Shown here: one piece after another, positions 1-9,292 of the stretch
Layout: the number at the start of each line of letters is the position of its first letter
How positions within the stretch are numbered: position 1 is the stretch's first letter
Assembly (NCBI RefSeq): GCF_030717845.1
Contig: NZ_JAUZVZ010000022.1
Location: 1 to 64,000, forward strand
Direction of reading: 5' to 3'
Source of the DNA: Alkalimonas collagenimarina
GTDB taxonomy: Bacteria > Pseudomonadota > Gammaproteobacteria > Enterobacterales > Alteromonadaceae
DNA: 64,000 nucleotides
The notes under the pieces: model-generated
Told to the model about the DNA's origin: nothing
Database searches by the model: none
What the model saw: only the letters and a program-made list of their open reading frames with translations
Program-made: the position numbers and the translations under genes

Positions 1-19
1 ACCTTAGGTGGCTTTTTTT
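1..19 (+). terminator. Right half of a rho-independent terminator cut by the window edge
   Basis: The window opens with ACC-TTA-GGTGGC followed by a run of seven T. The right arm GGTGGC would pair with GCCACC, of which only ACC lies inside the window. It probably ends a plus-strand gene located just outside. The left arm cannot be checked. Confidence 0.5.
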
Positions 20-328
20 ATGGCTAAGAAGGCATGGACTACCACTAAAGTTTGCTTGGTTAGTGTGTGGCTTAACGCTAAAATAAAGCACATTTGATGA
101 AAATTCACACAAATTATCTAGACTAGAAGACAACTGTTCTTGAGGTGATAAATTTTCAGGATGACATAGATAGCTACGGCTTTTAATGTTAAAATCCGCG
201 CCATTAATACGTGTATCCGAAATTGGAGCCTGTTTTTTACAGAAAGTTCCAGTATCAATCGGGTGCGCTGCGTGATATGCAGCTGAAAAACTAAACCGTT
301 TCTTCCCAAACTAGTAGTGCAAGTACGT
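20..328 (+). promoter_or_regulatory. Gene-free leader and promoter region of the nqr operon
   Basis: About 300 bases without a convincing gene. An AT-rich stretch at 181-195 contains TAAAAT (190-195), the best candidate -10, but no good -35 stands 16-18 bases upstream. If transcription starts near 200, the nqrA message has a leader of roughly 120 bases. No operator or riboswitch was recognised. A minus-strand open frame at 118-387 covers the start of nqrA and is discounted. Confidence 0.3.
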
Positions 329-1666
329 ATGATAAAACTCAAAAAAGGCTTGGACATTCCCCTTTCGGGCAGTCCTAAACAAGACATAACTGACGGGCCT
401 GCTGTTAAACGCGTTGCCGTACTCGGTGAAGAGTTTAATGGTATGCGGCCAACGATGTTGGTTGAAGTAGGCGATACCGTAAAAAAAGGTCAGGGCTTGT
501 TTGAAGACAAGAAAACCCCTGGTGTTGTTTTTACTGCGCCTGCCTCAGGAACCGTTGTGGAAATTAACCGTGGTGCCAAGCGTGTTTTGCAATCTGTGGT
601 GATTGAAGTGGGCGGCTCTGATGCCGTGCAATTCGAGAAGTATAGTGCAGATCAGCTCAGCAGCCTGACAGCAGACCAGGTTCGCAAAAACCTGGTTGAT
701 TCAGGTTTATGGACTGCGTTTCGTACCCGTCCATTCAGCCAAACACCAGCGATAGATAGCACTGCAAAAGCTATTTTTATCACGGCTATCGATACGCATC
801 CTTTGGCTGCGGATCCTGCATTGGTGATTAACGCTGAAGCTGAAGCATTTAAGCATGGCTTAACAGTACTAACCCACTTGACGGATGGCAAAATCTATCT
901 GTGTAAGCAGGCAGGTACTGAGTTACCATCGGTTTCTGGTGTTGAGCAGGCTGAGTTTGGCGGCCCACACCCGGCCGGTTTGCCTGGTACCCATATTCAC
1001 TTTCTGGAAGGTGCTGCCATTCATCACGTTGTTTGGCATTTGGGCTACCAAGATGTTATCGCAGCGGGTAAGTTGTTCACCACGGGAGAGTTGCCGGTTG
1101 AACGTGTTATTTCTCTGGCCGGTCCTGTAGTGAAAAATCCACGTCTGGTGAAAACAGTGCTGGGTGCTTCACTCGAAGAGCTAACCGCTGGTGAACTTAC
1201 TGACGGTGAGCATCGTATTATTTCAGGTTCGGTACTGTCTGGTACAACTGCTCACGGCGTGCATGGTTATCTTGGCCGCTTCCACAATCAAGTGTCTGTT
1301 TTGGCTGATGGTAGCAATAAAGAGTTCCTTGGTTGGATTGCCCCGGGTAGTGAAAAGTTTTCCATTACCCGTGCCTATCTATCTCATATCAACCCTAAAA
1401 AACGCTTTGATATGACCACCAGCACCAATGGATCATCTCGTGCCATGGTACCGATCGGAAATTACGAGCGGATCATGCCGTTGGACATTCTGCCCACTTT
1501 ATTGTTGCGTGATCTGGTTTCGGGTGATACCGACAGCGCTCAGTCACTTGGCTGCCTTGAACTGGACGAAGAAGACTTGGCACTGTGCACCTTTGTGTGC
1601 CCTGGCAAGTATGATTACGGCTCCATTCTGCGTAGCTGCCTGACGACGATCCAGAAGGAAGGCTAA
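329..1666 (+). CDS. nqrA: Na+-translocating NADH:quinone reductase subunit A
   Basis: NqrA is the membrane-associated, cytoplasm-facing subunit of Na+-NQR, which oxidises NADH, reduces ubiquinone and exports Na+. The 445-residue product begins [14 protein letters not shown], the conserved family N-terminus, so I choose ATG 329 over the in-frame GTG at 317 that would add four residues. Neither start has a strong Shine-Dalgarno sequence. Length and order as first gene of nqrABCDEF match the family. The next gene starts two bases after the stop, so the operon is tightly coupled. Identity is secure; the exact start is less so. Confidence 0.96.
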   Translation: MIKLKKGLDIPLSGSPKQDITDGPAVKRVAVLGEEFNGMRPTMLVEVGDTVKKGQGLFEDKKTPGVVFTAPASGTVVEINRGAKRVLQSVVIEVGGSDAVQFEKYSADQLSSLTADQVRKNLVDSGLWTAFRTRPFSQTPAIDSTAKAIFITAIDTHPLAADPALVINAEAEAFKHGLTVLTHLTDGKIYLCKQAGTELPSVSGVEQAEFGGPHPAGLPGTHIHFLEGAAIHHVVWHLGYQDVIAAGKLFTTGELPVERVISLAGPVVKNPRLVKTVLGASLEELTAGELTDGEHRIISGSVLSGTTAHGVHGYLGRFHNQVSVLADGSNKEFLGWIAPGSEKFSITRAYLSHINPKKRFDMTTSTNGSSRAMVPIGNYERIMPLDILPTLLLRDLVSGDTDSAQSLGCLELDEEDLALCTFVCPGKYDYGSILRSCLTTIQKEG

Positions 1667-1668
1667 TC

Positions 1669-2910
1669 ATGAGTTTAAAGCATTATTTAGAACGCATTGA
1701 ACCGCAGTTTGAAAAAGGCGGTAAATACGAGAAGTGGTATGCGATGTACGAAGCTGTCGCTACCATTTTATACACTCCAGGTCTCGTGACCAAAAACGGT
1801 GCACATGTGCGTGACAGCATTGACCTGAAACGTATCATGATTTTTGTCTGGCTAGCACTGTTCCCAGCCCTGTTCTTCGGAATGTTTAATGTCGGTCACC
1901 AAGCGGTTGCCGCGCTGGCTGATGGCTTTGCCACGCCTGATACATGGCAGGTGGGTGTCTTCCAAATGCTGGGTGGCAGCTTGACGGAAAACTCCGGCTG
2001 GGGCATGAAAATGCTCTATGGTGCATGTTGGTTTCTGCCCATTTATGCAGTGACCTTCATTGTCGGTGGTTTTTGGGAAGTATTGTTTGCTTCGGTCCGT
2101 AAGCACGAAGTCAACGAAGGCTTCTTTGTTACCTCAATTCTGTTTGCATTGATCCTGCCAGCGACTATCCCATTGTGGCAAGTTGCTCTGGGTATTACCT
2201 TTGGTGTGGTCGTGGCAAAAGAGGTGTTTGGTGGAACGGGTCGTAACTTCTTGAACCCAGCTCTGGCAGGCCGTGCTTTCTTGTTCTTCGCCTATCCAGC
2301 GCAAATCTCTGGTGATGCCGTGTGGACAGTAGCGGATGGTTACTCAGGTGCTACCTTATTGAGCCAGGCGCAAGGTTTGCCGTATGAAGCGGGCCAAACG
2401 GGCAATACACTGTATGCTTCGCTGGATTACAGCAACATGCAACTATGGTGGGATTCTTTCTTAGGTTTTATCCCCGGTTCTGTTGGTGAAACATCCACCT
2501 TAGCTCTGCTGATTGGTGGTTTGGCCTTGATTTACTTCCGCATTGCATCCTGGCGTATAGTGCTGGGTGTCATGGTGGGGATGGTACTGACGGCTTTACT
2601 GTTTAACGGCATTGGCTCAGACACCAACCATTTATTCGCGATGCCCTGGCATTGGCATTTGGTGATTGGTGGTTTTGCGATTGGTATGTTCTTTATGGCA
2701 ACGGATCCGGTTTCAGCGTCCTTTACCAATCAGGGTAAGTGGGCTTACGGTATCTTGATTGGCGTGATGGTGGTTCTCATCCGCGTAGTCAATCCGGCCT
2801 ATCCGGAAGGCATGATGCTGGCGATTTTATTCGCCAACCTGTTCGCACCATTATTTGATTTCTTCGTGGCTCAGGCCAATATTAAACGGAGGCTGGCACG
2901 CAATGTCTAG
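1669..2910 (+). CDS. nqrB: Na+-NQR subunit B, covalent FMN-carrying membrane subunit
   Basis: This 413-residue polytopic membrane protein is the subunit thought to form the main Na+ path of Na+-NQR. The flavinylation motif S-G-A-T is visible, with the FMN-accepting threonine at residue 229 (codon 2353-2355). Many hydrophobic segments run from about residue 55 to the C-terminus. A good ribosome site (AAGGAAGG) lies just before ATG 1669. FMN is expected to be attached by the ApbE encoded downstream in the same cluster. The last codons overlap nqrC by eight bases. Confidence 0.97.
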   Translation: MSLKHYLERIEPQFEKGGKYEKWYAMYEAVATILYTPGLVTKNGAHVRDSIDLKRIMIFVWLALFPALFFGMFNVGHQAVAALADGFATPDTWQVGVFQMLGGSLTENSGWGMKMLYGACWFLPIYAVTFIVGGFWEVLFASVRKHEVNEGFFVTSILFALILPATIPLWQVALGITFGVVVAKEVFGGTGRNFLNPALAGRAFLFFAYPAQISGDAVWTVADGYSGATLLSQAQGLPYEAGQTGNTLYASLDYSNMQLWWDSFLGFIPGSVGETSTLALLIGGLALIYFRIASWRIVLGVMVGMVLTALLFNGIGSDTNHLFAMPWHWHLVIGGFAIGMFFMATDPVSASFTNQGKWAYGILIGVMVVLIRVVNPAYPEGMMLAILFANLFAPLFDFFVAQANIKRRLARNV

Positions 2911-3691
2911 TAACAACGATACCATCAGTAAAACACTGATTGTGGTCATTTCATTATGTCTGGTCTGTGCTTTTATTGTATCCACAGCCGCAGTGCAACT
3001 GCGGCCGGTTCAGGAAGCCAATCAGCTGCTGGATGCGCAAACGAACATTCTTCGCAGTGCGAAAATTCTGGAGGGTGCAGCAACACCTGCCAAAGTTCGT
3101 GAGTTATTTGCCAAGCATGTTGAAGAGCGTATTATCGATCTGGCTACCGGTGAGTTTACCGATAAAGATCCGGCGCAGTTTGATTACCGTTCTTCCTGGC
3201 GTGATAACGAGTTAAGTACTCAGTTGAACAAAAAAGATGATGTGGCTTCCATTCGTCGCAAACCACATTATGCGCCGGTGTATCTGGTCACCAATGCAGA
3301 AGATGAGCTGATTTCAGTGGTGTTGCCAATTCATGGCTATGGCCTCTGGTCAACCATGCATGCCTTTATTGCTCTGGAAACCGATGGCAATACTATCATT
3401 GCCATGAATTACTATGAGCAAGGTGAAACACCCGGTTTAGGTGGGGAGATTGAGAACCCGCGTTGGATTGGTCAGTTTGAAGAGAAAAAACTCTTTGACG
3501 AGCAAGGTAACCTCGCTCTGAATATTGTGCGCCCGGGCAATGCTTCAGATCCTAATCATCACATTGATGGTTTGTCTGGTGCCACGCTGACTGCCAATGG
3601 TGTCCAAAATACCTTTACCTTTTGGATGGGGGAGCAGGGCTTTGGTCCTTTCCTGAGCAAGGTTCATCAAGGAGCACTGAACAATGGCTAA
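2903..3691 (+). CDS. nqrC: Na+-NQR subunit C, covalent FMN-carrying periplasmic subunit
   Basis: NqrC is a 262-residue protein with one N-terminal membrane anchor (about residues 9-29) and a periplasmic flavin domain. The motif S-G-A-T is present, with the FMN-accepting threonine at residue 228 (codon 3584-3586). I place the start at ATG 2903, inside the end of nqrB, because GGAGG lies at 2888-2892 and the family N-terminus fits; the longer in-frame version from 2855 is nqrB sequence. The stop overlaps the nqrD start by eight bases. Confidence 0.96.
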   Translation: MSSNNDTISKTLIVVISLCLVCAFIVSTAAVQLRPVQEANQLLDAQTNILRSAKILEGAATPAKVRELFAKHVEERIIDLATGEFTDKDPAQFDYRSSWRDNELSTQLNKKDDVASIRRKPHYAPVYLVTNAEDELISVVLPIHGYGLWSTMHAFIALETDGNTIIAMNYYEQGETPGLGGEIENPRWIGQFEEKKLFDEQGNLALNIVRPGNASDPNHHIDGLSGATLTANGVQNTFTFWMGEQGFGPFLSKVHQGALNNG

Positions 3692-4313
3692 TGCAAAAGA
3701 AATTAAAACCGTACTGTTTGGGCCGATTTTTGCAAATAACCCTATAGCGCTTCAGGTGTTGGGTGTTTGTTCCGCCTTGGCCGTGACAACTCAGATGGCA
3801 ACTGCCTTGGTGATGTGTTTTGCGCTGACCTTTGTACTGACGTTGTCCAACTTCTTTATTTCTGTCATTCGAAACCATATCCCATCGAGTGTGCGGATCA
3901 TCGTACAAATGACCATCATTGCGTCCCTGGTTATCATTGTCGATCAGTTGTTGAAAGCTTACGCTTACGATGTATCGAAAGAGCTTTCAGTATTTGTTGG
4001 TTTAATCATTACCAACTGTATCGTCATGGGCCGTGCGGAAGCGTACGCTATGAAGAGCTCGCCAGGCATGAGTCTGTTAGATGGCCTGGGCAATGCGCTC
4101 GGCTACAGCTTAGTCTTGATGGTGGTTGCCTTTATCCGCGAACTTGGTGGTTCAGGTTCTGTTTTTGGTGTGGAGATTATGCCACTGGTCAGTGAAGGTG
4201 GTTGGTATCAACCGATGGGTATGTTGTTGTTGGCACCAAGTGCTTTCATCATTATTGCCTTCTTCATTTGGGTGCTGCGGACGTTCCGTCCTGAGCAAGT
4301 TGAGCAGGCATAA
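3684..4313 (+). CDS. nqrD: Na+-NQR subunit D
   Basis: NqrD (209 residues) is an integral membrane subunit of Na+-NQR with about six helices, paired with NqrE. Conserved blocks seen include [19 protein letters not shown], the [14 protein letters not shown] stretch and [11 protein letters not shown]. In the family, paired NqrD/NqrE cysteines hold a membrane iron-sulfur centre; the cysteine of TNCIVMGR fits that role. The gene overlaps nqrC by eight bases and is followed eleven bases later by nqrE, with GGAG in the gap. Confidence 0.97.
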   Translation: MANAKEIKTVLFGPIFANNPIALQVLGVCSALAVTTQMATALVMCFALTFVLTLSNFFISVIRNHIPSSVRIIVQMTIIASLVIIVDQLLKAYAYDVSKELSVFVGLIITNCIVMGRAEAYAMKSSPGMSLLDGLGNALGYSLVLMVVAFIRELGGSGSVFGVEIMPLVSEGGWYQPMGMLLLAPSAFIIIAFFIWVLRTFRPEQVEQA

Positions 4314-4324
4314 GGAGCTGACAA

Positions 4325-4939
4325 ATGGGATTTGAGCATTATATTAGTTTATTTGTTCGTGCTGTGTTTATTGAGAACCTCGCACTGACATTTTTCCTTG
4401 GTATGTGTACCTTTCTGGCGGTATCAAAGAAAGTAACCACTGCCTTTGGTCTTGGCGTTGCTGTTATTGTGGTATTAGGTCTGGCCGTGCCAATCAATAA
4501 CATTGTGTATCACAATCTGCTGGCACCAGGTGCTTTGGAGTGGGCTGGGTTTCCAGATGCTGACCTGAGCTTCCTTGGTTTTATCACCTATATTGGCGTT
4601 ATCGCTGCGATGGTGCAGATCCTTGAAATGGCTTTGGATAAGTTCTTTCCGGCACTTTACAACGCCTTGGGGATTTTTCTGCCCTTGATTACGGTGAACT
4701 GCGCTATCTTCGGTGGTGTTGCCTTCATGGTAGAGCGTGATTATGGCTTCGGTGAAAGCGTGGTATTTGGTTTAGGCAGCGGCGTAGGCTGGGCTTTAGC
4801 TATTACCTTGCTGGCAGGTATTCGTGAGAAATTGAAGTACTCGGATATGCCTGCTGGTATGCGTGGCCTTGCGTCCACCTTCTTAGTGGTGGGTCTGATG
4901 GGCTTGGGCTTTATGTCGTTCTCCGGCGTTTCATTGTAA
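4325..4939 (+). CDS. nqrE: Na+-NQR subunit E
   Basis: NqrE (204 residues) is the six-helix membrane partner of NqrD, in inverted topology. Recognisable blocks are the N-terminal [20 protein letters not shown] and the central [14 protein letters not shown], whose cysteine is a likely ligand of the intramembrane Fe-S centre. Length is normal for the family. AAGGAG stands nine bases before ATG 4325. The nqrF start follows after 22 bases. Confidence 0.97.
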   Translation: MGFEHYISLFVRAVFIENLALTFFLGMCTFLAVSKKVTTAFGLGVAVIVVLGLAVPINNIVYHNLLAPGALEWAGFPDADLSFLGFITYIGVIAAMVQILEMALDKFFPALYNALGIFLPLITVNCAIFGGVAFMVERDYGFGESVVFGLGSGVGWALAITLLAGIREKLKYSDMPAGMRGLASTFLVVGLMGLGFMSFSGVSL

Positions 4940-4961
4940 GCAGCAGTAGAGGGAAAAAACC

Positions 4962-6188
4962 ATGCAAGAGATTATTCTTGGCGTAGTGATGTTTACAGTG
5001 GTCGTTGTGGCCTTAGTATTCATCATTCTAGCCGCGAAATCCAAACTGGTTGCCAGCGGTGAAGTCACCATCACCATCAATGGTGACCCGGAAAAAGCAA
5101 TCAAAACGAAGCCAGGTAGCAAGTTACTTGGTGTATTGGCCGATAAAGGCATCTTCTTATCATCCGCTTGCGGTGGTGGTGGCTCGTGCGGTCAGTGTAC
5201 GGTTCATGTGAAAGAGGGCGGCGGTGAAATTTTACCGACGGAGCTTGACCACATCACCAAAAAAGAAGCTCGTGAAGGCTGTCGCTTGTCCTGTCAGGTC
5301 AATGTAAAAGGCGACATGGACATTGAAGTGGAAGATGAAGTCTTTGGTATTCGTAAGTGGGATTGTGAAGTCATCTCCAACGATAACAAAGCGACTTTCA
5401 TCAAAGAATTGGTGCTGAAAATTCCTGGTACCGAGTCCGTGCCATTCCGTGCTGGTGGTTACATACAAATTGAAGCGCCACCACATCATGTGAAATACAA
5501 AGACTTCGATATTCCGGAAGAGTATCGTGGTGATTGGGAGCGCTTTAACTTCTTTAGTCTTGAGTCTAAAGTCGACGAAGAAACTATTCGTGCTTACTCC
5601 ATGGCCAATTACCCGGAAGAAGAAGGTATCATTATGTTGAATGTGCGGATTGCGACACCGCCGCCAAACAACCTTTCACTGCCATGTGGTAAAATGTCTT
5701 CCTTTATCTGGGGCTTGAAAAAAGGCGATAAAGTGACAATTTCAGGGCCATTTGGTGAGTTCTTTGCCAAAGAAACTGAGGCTGAAATGGTCTTCGTTGG
5801 TGGTGGTGCTGGTATGGCGCCAATGCGCTCGCATATTTTTGATCAGCTTCGACGCCTGAAGTCAACGCGCAAAATGTCGTTCTGGTATGGAGCCCGCTCT
5901 AAGCGCGAAATGTTCTATGAAGAAGATTTCGACATGTTGGCGAAAGAAAATGACAACTTCGAATGGTATGTGGCCTTGTCTGATCCGCAACCAGAAGATA
6001 ACTGGGAAGGCGACACTGGCTTCATTCACAATGTGCTGTATGAGAATTATTTGAAAAATCATAAGGCACCTGAAGATTGTGAGTTCTATATGTGTGGCCC
6101 GCCAATGATGAACAAAGCTGTCATCAACATGCTGAAAGATTTAGGTGTTGAAGACGAAAATATAATGCTTGATGACTTTGGTGGTTAA
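4962..6188 (+). CDS. nqrF: Na+-NQR subunit F, NADH dehydrogenase (FAD, 2Fe-2S)
   Basis: NqrF is the electron-input subunit: it takes a hydride from NADH on FAD and passes electrons through a [2Fe-2S] cluster. The 408-residue chain shows an N-terminal membrane helix (about 4-24), a ferredoxin domain with cysteines 70, 76, 79 and 111 in C-x5-C-x2-C...C spacing, an FAD-binding segment with RAYSMANYP near residue 210, and an NADH domain with [12 protein letters not shown] and the C-terminal CGPPMMNKA block. All expected ligands are present. It ends the structural subunits; apbE begins nine bases later. Confidence 0.98.
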   Translation: MQEIILGVVMFTVVVVALVFIILAAKSKLVASGEVTITINGDPEKAIKTKPGSKLLGVLADKGIFLSSACGGGGSCGQCTVHVKEGGGEILPTELDHITKKEAREGCRLSCQVNVKGDMDIEVEDEVFGIRKWDCEVISNDNKATFIKELVLKIPGTESVPFRAGGYIQIEAPPHHVKYKDFDIPEEYRGDWERFNFFSLESKVDEETIRAYSMANYPEEEGIIMLNVRIATPPPNNLSLPCGKMSSFIWGLKKGDKVTISGPFGEFFAKETEAEMVFVGGGAGMAPMRSHIFDQLRRLKSTRKMSFWYGARSKREMFYEEDFDMLAKENDNFEWYVALSDPQPEDNWEGDTGFIHNVLYENYLKNHKAPEDCEFYMCGPPMMNKAVINMLKDLGVEDENIMLDDFGG

Positions 6189-6197
6189 CCCTACATC

Positions 6198-7226
6198 ATG
6201 TTGAAATTTGCACGCAATTACTGGCTGGCCCTTCTCGGGCTGGCCATTTTACTTTCTTGCAGTCCGGTTGAGGAAACCCCTTCAGTTTCGCCTGAGCGGT
6301 TAGAAGGGCGGACTATGGGAACCTACTATGTGGTGACCTTATTTACCGGCTCGCAAGTAGTTGATTTACCCCAGTTACAGCAAAGAATTGATGCTGAGTT
6401 GGAGTTGGTGAATCAGTTGATGTCGACCTATATCCCTGATTCCGAGCTGATGCGCTTTAATAGCTGGCATAGCACACAACCATTTTTGCTGTCAGAAGCC
6501 ACTGCGGAAGTGATGGCTGAGGCACTCAAAGTGGCTGAAGAAACCGGTGGATTGCTGGATGTCACTATTCGACCGTTGGTCGAGTTGTGGGGCTTTGGTG
6601 CACAGGGCCGCATTGAGAAAGCTCCAACCGCTGAGCAATACCAAGAGATCCAACCCTATGTAGGGTATCAGAACCTGCAACTCGATGGATTATGGCTGAG
6701 CAAAGCAGATCCACGGGTGTCGGCTGATTTATCGACCATTGCCAAAGGGTATGGCGTTGATCGTGTGGCGGATTTGTTGGAGGCAGAAGGCATTACCGCT
6801 TATTTGGTGGAGGTTGGTGGTGAAATTCGTGTGCGTGGCCCTAAACCTGACGGAAGCCCCTGGCGTATTGCCATAGAGCGACCAGTGTCTGGTGAGCGCT
6901 CGGTGCAACGTATTCTTGAGTTCGACAACAAAGCCTTGGCTACATCAGGTGATTATCGGAACTATTTTGAACAGGATGGCGTGCGTCATTCGCATATACT
7001 GGATCCGCGAACTGGCCAGCCCATCCAGAATCGAGTCGTTTCTAGTACGGTGTTGCATGAGTCATGCATGACCGCTGATGCCTATTCAACCGCACTAATG
7101 CTCATGGACGCCGATGAAGCCATTGCCTTTGCAGATACTCATAGTTTGGCTGCGTTGATTGTGGTTAAAACCGATGATGGTTTTGAAGAGCTCAGCAGCC
7201 GTGCTTTTGAACCTTTTTTGCAGTAA
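6198..7226 (+). CDS. apbE: FAD:protein FMN transferase (lipoprotein)
   Basis: ApbE transfers FMN from FAD to threonines in SGAT motifs, here most likely NqrB T229 and NqrC T228. The 342-residue product has a lipoprotein signal with lipobox LLSC (Cys21), the GTYYVVT block near residue 42, DLSTIAKGYGVD, SGDYRNYF, SHILDPRTGQP and the Mg-binding TADAYSTALM near the end. It is expected in the periplasm, anchored to the inner membrane. Position directly after nqrF and before nqrM supports co-expression with its substrate complex. Confidence 0.95.
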   Translation: MLKFARNYWLALLGLAILLSCSPVEETPSVSPERLEGRTMGTYYVVTLFTGSQVVDLPQLQQRIDAELELVNQLMSTYIPDSELMRFNSWHSTQPFLLSEATAEVMAEALKVAEETGGLLDVTIRPLVELWGFGAQGRIEKAPTAEQYQEIQPYVGYQNLQLDGLWLSKADPRVSADLSTIAKGYGVDRVADLLEAEGITAYLVEVGGEIRVRGPKPDGSPWRIAIERPVSGERSVQRILEFDNKALATSGDYRNYFEQDGVRHSHILDPRTGQPIQNRVVSSTVLHESCMTADAYSTALMLMDADEAIAFADTHSLAALIVVKTDDGFEELSSRAFEPFLQ

Positions 7227-7238
7227 GGAGCCAAATAG

Positions 7239-7454
7239 ATGATGAGTACCTTTCTACTGACGTTTGCAATTTTACTTTTGGTGGTGCTAGGCATGGCCAT
7301 TGGTTTTTTGGTGCAACGGAAAACCTTGGCTGGCAGTTGTGGTGGCTTAGGGAGTATGGGTATTGAAAAAGCCTGCGACTGTGATAACCCATGTGAAAAG
7401 CGACAGCAGCGCATGGCAAAAGAAAAGTTCTGGCAAGAGAATAAAATTATCTAG
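7239..7454 (+). CDS. nqrM: Na+-NQR maturation protein NqrM (DUF539)
   Basis: NqrM is a small membrane protein required for Na+-NQR assembly, believed to deliver iron for the NqrD/NqrE Fe-S centre. The 71-residue product has one N-terminal membrane helix (about 4-25) followed by a cysteine cluster: Cys34 in SCGG, then Cys46, Cys48 and Cys52 in CDCDNPC. AAGGAG lies eight bases before ATG 7239; a second ATG at 7242 is possible. It completes a full nqrABCDEF-apbE-nqrM set. Confidence 0.93.
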   Translation: MMSTFLLTFAILLLVVLGMAIGFLVQRKTLAGSCGGLGSMGIEKACDCDNPCEKRQQRMAKEKFWQENKII

Positions 7455-7488
7455 TTGCTTCACGTCAAAATACTGTAAAGCAGGACTG

Positions 7489-7520
7489 CCAGTAACCGTT
7501 GCCTCTTTGACGGATACTGG
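7489..7520 (+). terminator. Hairpin ending the nqr operon
   Basis: CCAGTAACCGT (7489-7499) pairs with ACGGATACTGG (7510-7520) through ten base pairs with one A-A mismatch. The downstream sequence TTGTTCCT is only modestly U-rich, so termination strength is uncertain. It lies 34 bases after nqrM. Confidence 0.45.
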
Positions 7521-7575
7521 TTGTTCCTGATGCAGTTTTCTTCAATAATGGCTTTTTGAATTACTGGAAGCTGTT

Positions 7576-9135
7576 ATGTCTTATCCTACTCTTTTTACCG
7601 CAGACTCGATAACAGCGTCATTGCAAGATGAGCGCTGGGATGCCTTGATTGTGTTGGCGCATGACCTACAAGCCGATGAGCTGTCCACGATAGCAATCGC
7701 CATAGCATCAGCTCAGGGCGTTGATCAACGTATTGGTCAGCAGCTGGTAGCAATGCCATGCAGTAGCATGCCGGGTGGCCGCTTGATCCTTGCCCCTGTC
7801 GGTACTTTAGAGCGTGATTACGACGATGTTCGTAGTTATGCGGATGCTGCTAAAGCAGCCATAGTATTGGCAAAGGAGATGGGAGCTACTGCTCCATTGG
7901 TGTGGGTGCAACCTCACCACAATGAACTGTACCAGCATGCAATCGAAGTCAGTTATCTGGCGATGTGTCAGGCGCTGTGGCAACCGCTAGAAGGACGTGA
8001 AGTAGTTGGTGAAGAAAAGCTGGAACCGGTGCAGTCCATTGCTATGGTTGGTCTCGTTGAGTCTCAGGCTGAAGAGCTGATGGCTATTGAGTCAGGACGC
8101 CGGTTAGCACGTGATTTAGCAGGTACAGAGCCAGAACGCATGAGTGCTTTGAATTTTGCTGCTTATTGTCAGCAGACGTTCTCCGGCAGTGCGGTCGAGG
8201 TTGAGGTCGTAACCGATATCAAAACATTGCAACAAGATTATCCACTGCTGATGGCGGTTGCTCGAAGTTCATTGGTGGTGCCGAGGCATAGGCCAGCTGT
8301 GATCCGCCTTAGCTACACACCGAAAGGTGCCATAGCTCAAAGTGTATTTTTGGCAGGAAAAGGGTTGGTGTACGATACCGGTGGCGCTGATTTAAAAGTA
8401 GGCGGTAGCATGGCGGGTATGAGCCGCGATAAAGGCGGTGGTGCTGCGGTGGCAGGCTTTATGTTGTCGATTGCCAAGCTGCAGCCTGAAGGCTTGAAAG
8501 TAGTTGCGGAAATTGGAGCCGTTCGTAATAGCATTGGCTCGGATGCGTTTGTACCAGATGAAATTTTGACGAGCCATGCCGGGGTACGGGTACGAATTGG
8601 CAATACCGATGCTGAAGGACGTCTGGTATTGGCTGACCTACTCTCGCACTTACGCCAGCAAGCAACCGATGAAGTGGCACCACAGATCTTTTCAGTTGCT
8701 ACTTTAACAGGTCATGCGGCTCGTTCAGTTGGCCCTTACACGGCATTGGTTGAAAATGGCCCGGCGCGTGCCTTAGGGCTATCGCTTCGCATGCAGCAGT
8801 TTGGCGATGTGTGGGGCGACCCTTGTGAAATATCGCGCAGTCGTCGAGAGGACTATCAGTTTATTCAAGCAAAAAGCAGTGCTGAAGATGTGTTAAGTTG
8901 CAACAATGCAGCGTCATCCATTACGGTGCGCGGCCACCAGTTCCCCATGGCGTTTCTGGTCGAGGCTTCCGGGCTGGCCGACCATGGACAATACCACATG
9001 AAGCCTATTCCTTATGTACACTTAGATATTGCGGGCAGTGGCGTCGATGGTGGCGACTGGATACACGGCAAGCCATCAGCAGCACCCTTGATCACGATGC
9101 TGGCATCGGTGTTATCGGATCAGACCATTCGCTGA
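7576..9135 (+). CDS. M17 family metallo-aminopeptidase (leucyl aminopeptidase-like)
   Basis: A 519-residue cytosolic aminopeptidase of family M17, predicted to remove N-terminal residues using two metal ions. Family ligands are visible: Lys262 and Asp267 in GKGLVYDTGG, catalytic Lys274, Asp285 in SRDKGGG, and Asp345, Glu347 and catalytic Arg349 in NTDAEGRLVL. The N-terminal 190 residues are the variable regulatory domain. The motif SRDKGGG differs slightly from the usual DMGGA of PepA, so this is a PepA/PepB relative rather than either one. GGAAG lies before ATG 7576. It stands alone between two hairpins. Substrate preference cannot be read. Confidence 0.88.
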   Translation: MSYPTLFTADSITASLQDERWDALIVLAHDLQADELSTIAIAIASAQGVDQRIGQQLVAMPCSSMPGGRLILAPVGTLERDYDDVRSYADAAKAAIVLAKEMGATAPLVWVQPHHNELYQHAIEVSYLAMCQALWQPLEGREVVGEEKLEPVQSIAMVGLVESQAEELMAIESGRRLARDLAGTEPERMSALNFAAYCQQTFSGSAVEVEVVTDIKTLQQDYPLLMAVARSSLVVPRHRPAVIRLSYTPKGAIAQSVFLAGKGLVYDTGGADLKVGGSMAGMSRDKGGGAAVAGFMLSIAKLQPEGLKVVAEIGAVRNSIGSDAFVPDEILTSHAGVRVRIGNTDAEGRLVLADLLSHLRQQATDEVAPQIFSVATLTGHAARSVGPYTALVENGPARALGLSLRMQQFGDVWGDPCEISRSRREDYQFIQAKSSAEDVLSCNNAASSITVRGHQFPMAFLVEASGLADHGQYHMKPIPYVHLDIAGSGVDGGDWIHGKPSAAPLITMLASVLSDQTIR

Positions 9136-9140
9136 GTACC

Positions 9141-9177
9141 GGCCAGCGGCTCTCATGTTCGTGCAGAGCCACTGGCC
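9141..9177. terminator. Strong 13-bp hairpin without a U-tract after the aminopeptidase gene
   Basis: GGCCAGCGGCTCT (9141-9153) and AGAGCCACTGGCC (9165-9177) form a 13-bp stem with one C-A mismatch and an 11-base loop, six bases after the stop. TGATATATG follows, so no U-run. It could be a transcription stop, an mRNA 3'-end stabiliser or a repeat-family member. Confidence 0.5.
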
Positions 9178-9292
9178 TGATATATGATGGCAGACAACAA
9201 CGCTTGTCCTGATGTTAAATGCTGGGTATGCTGTTCATTCATGATTTTAACTATACGACTAATAGTAGCCTCAAGATGCAAATGGACTGGCA

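Noticed and set aside
118-387. 89-residue minus-strand open frame over the nqr leader
   Set aside because: It runs antisense into the start of nqrA, has no recognisable domain and no ribosome site.
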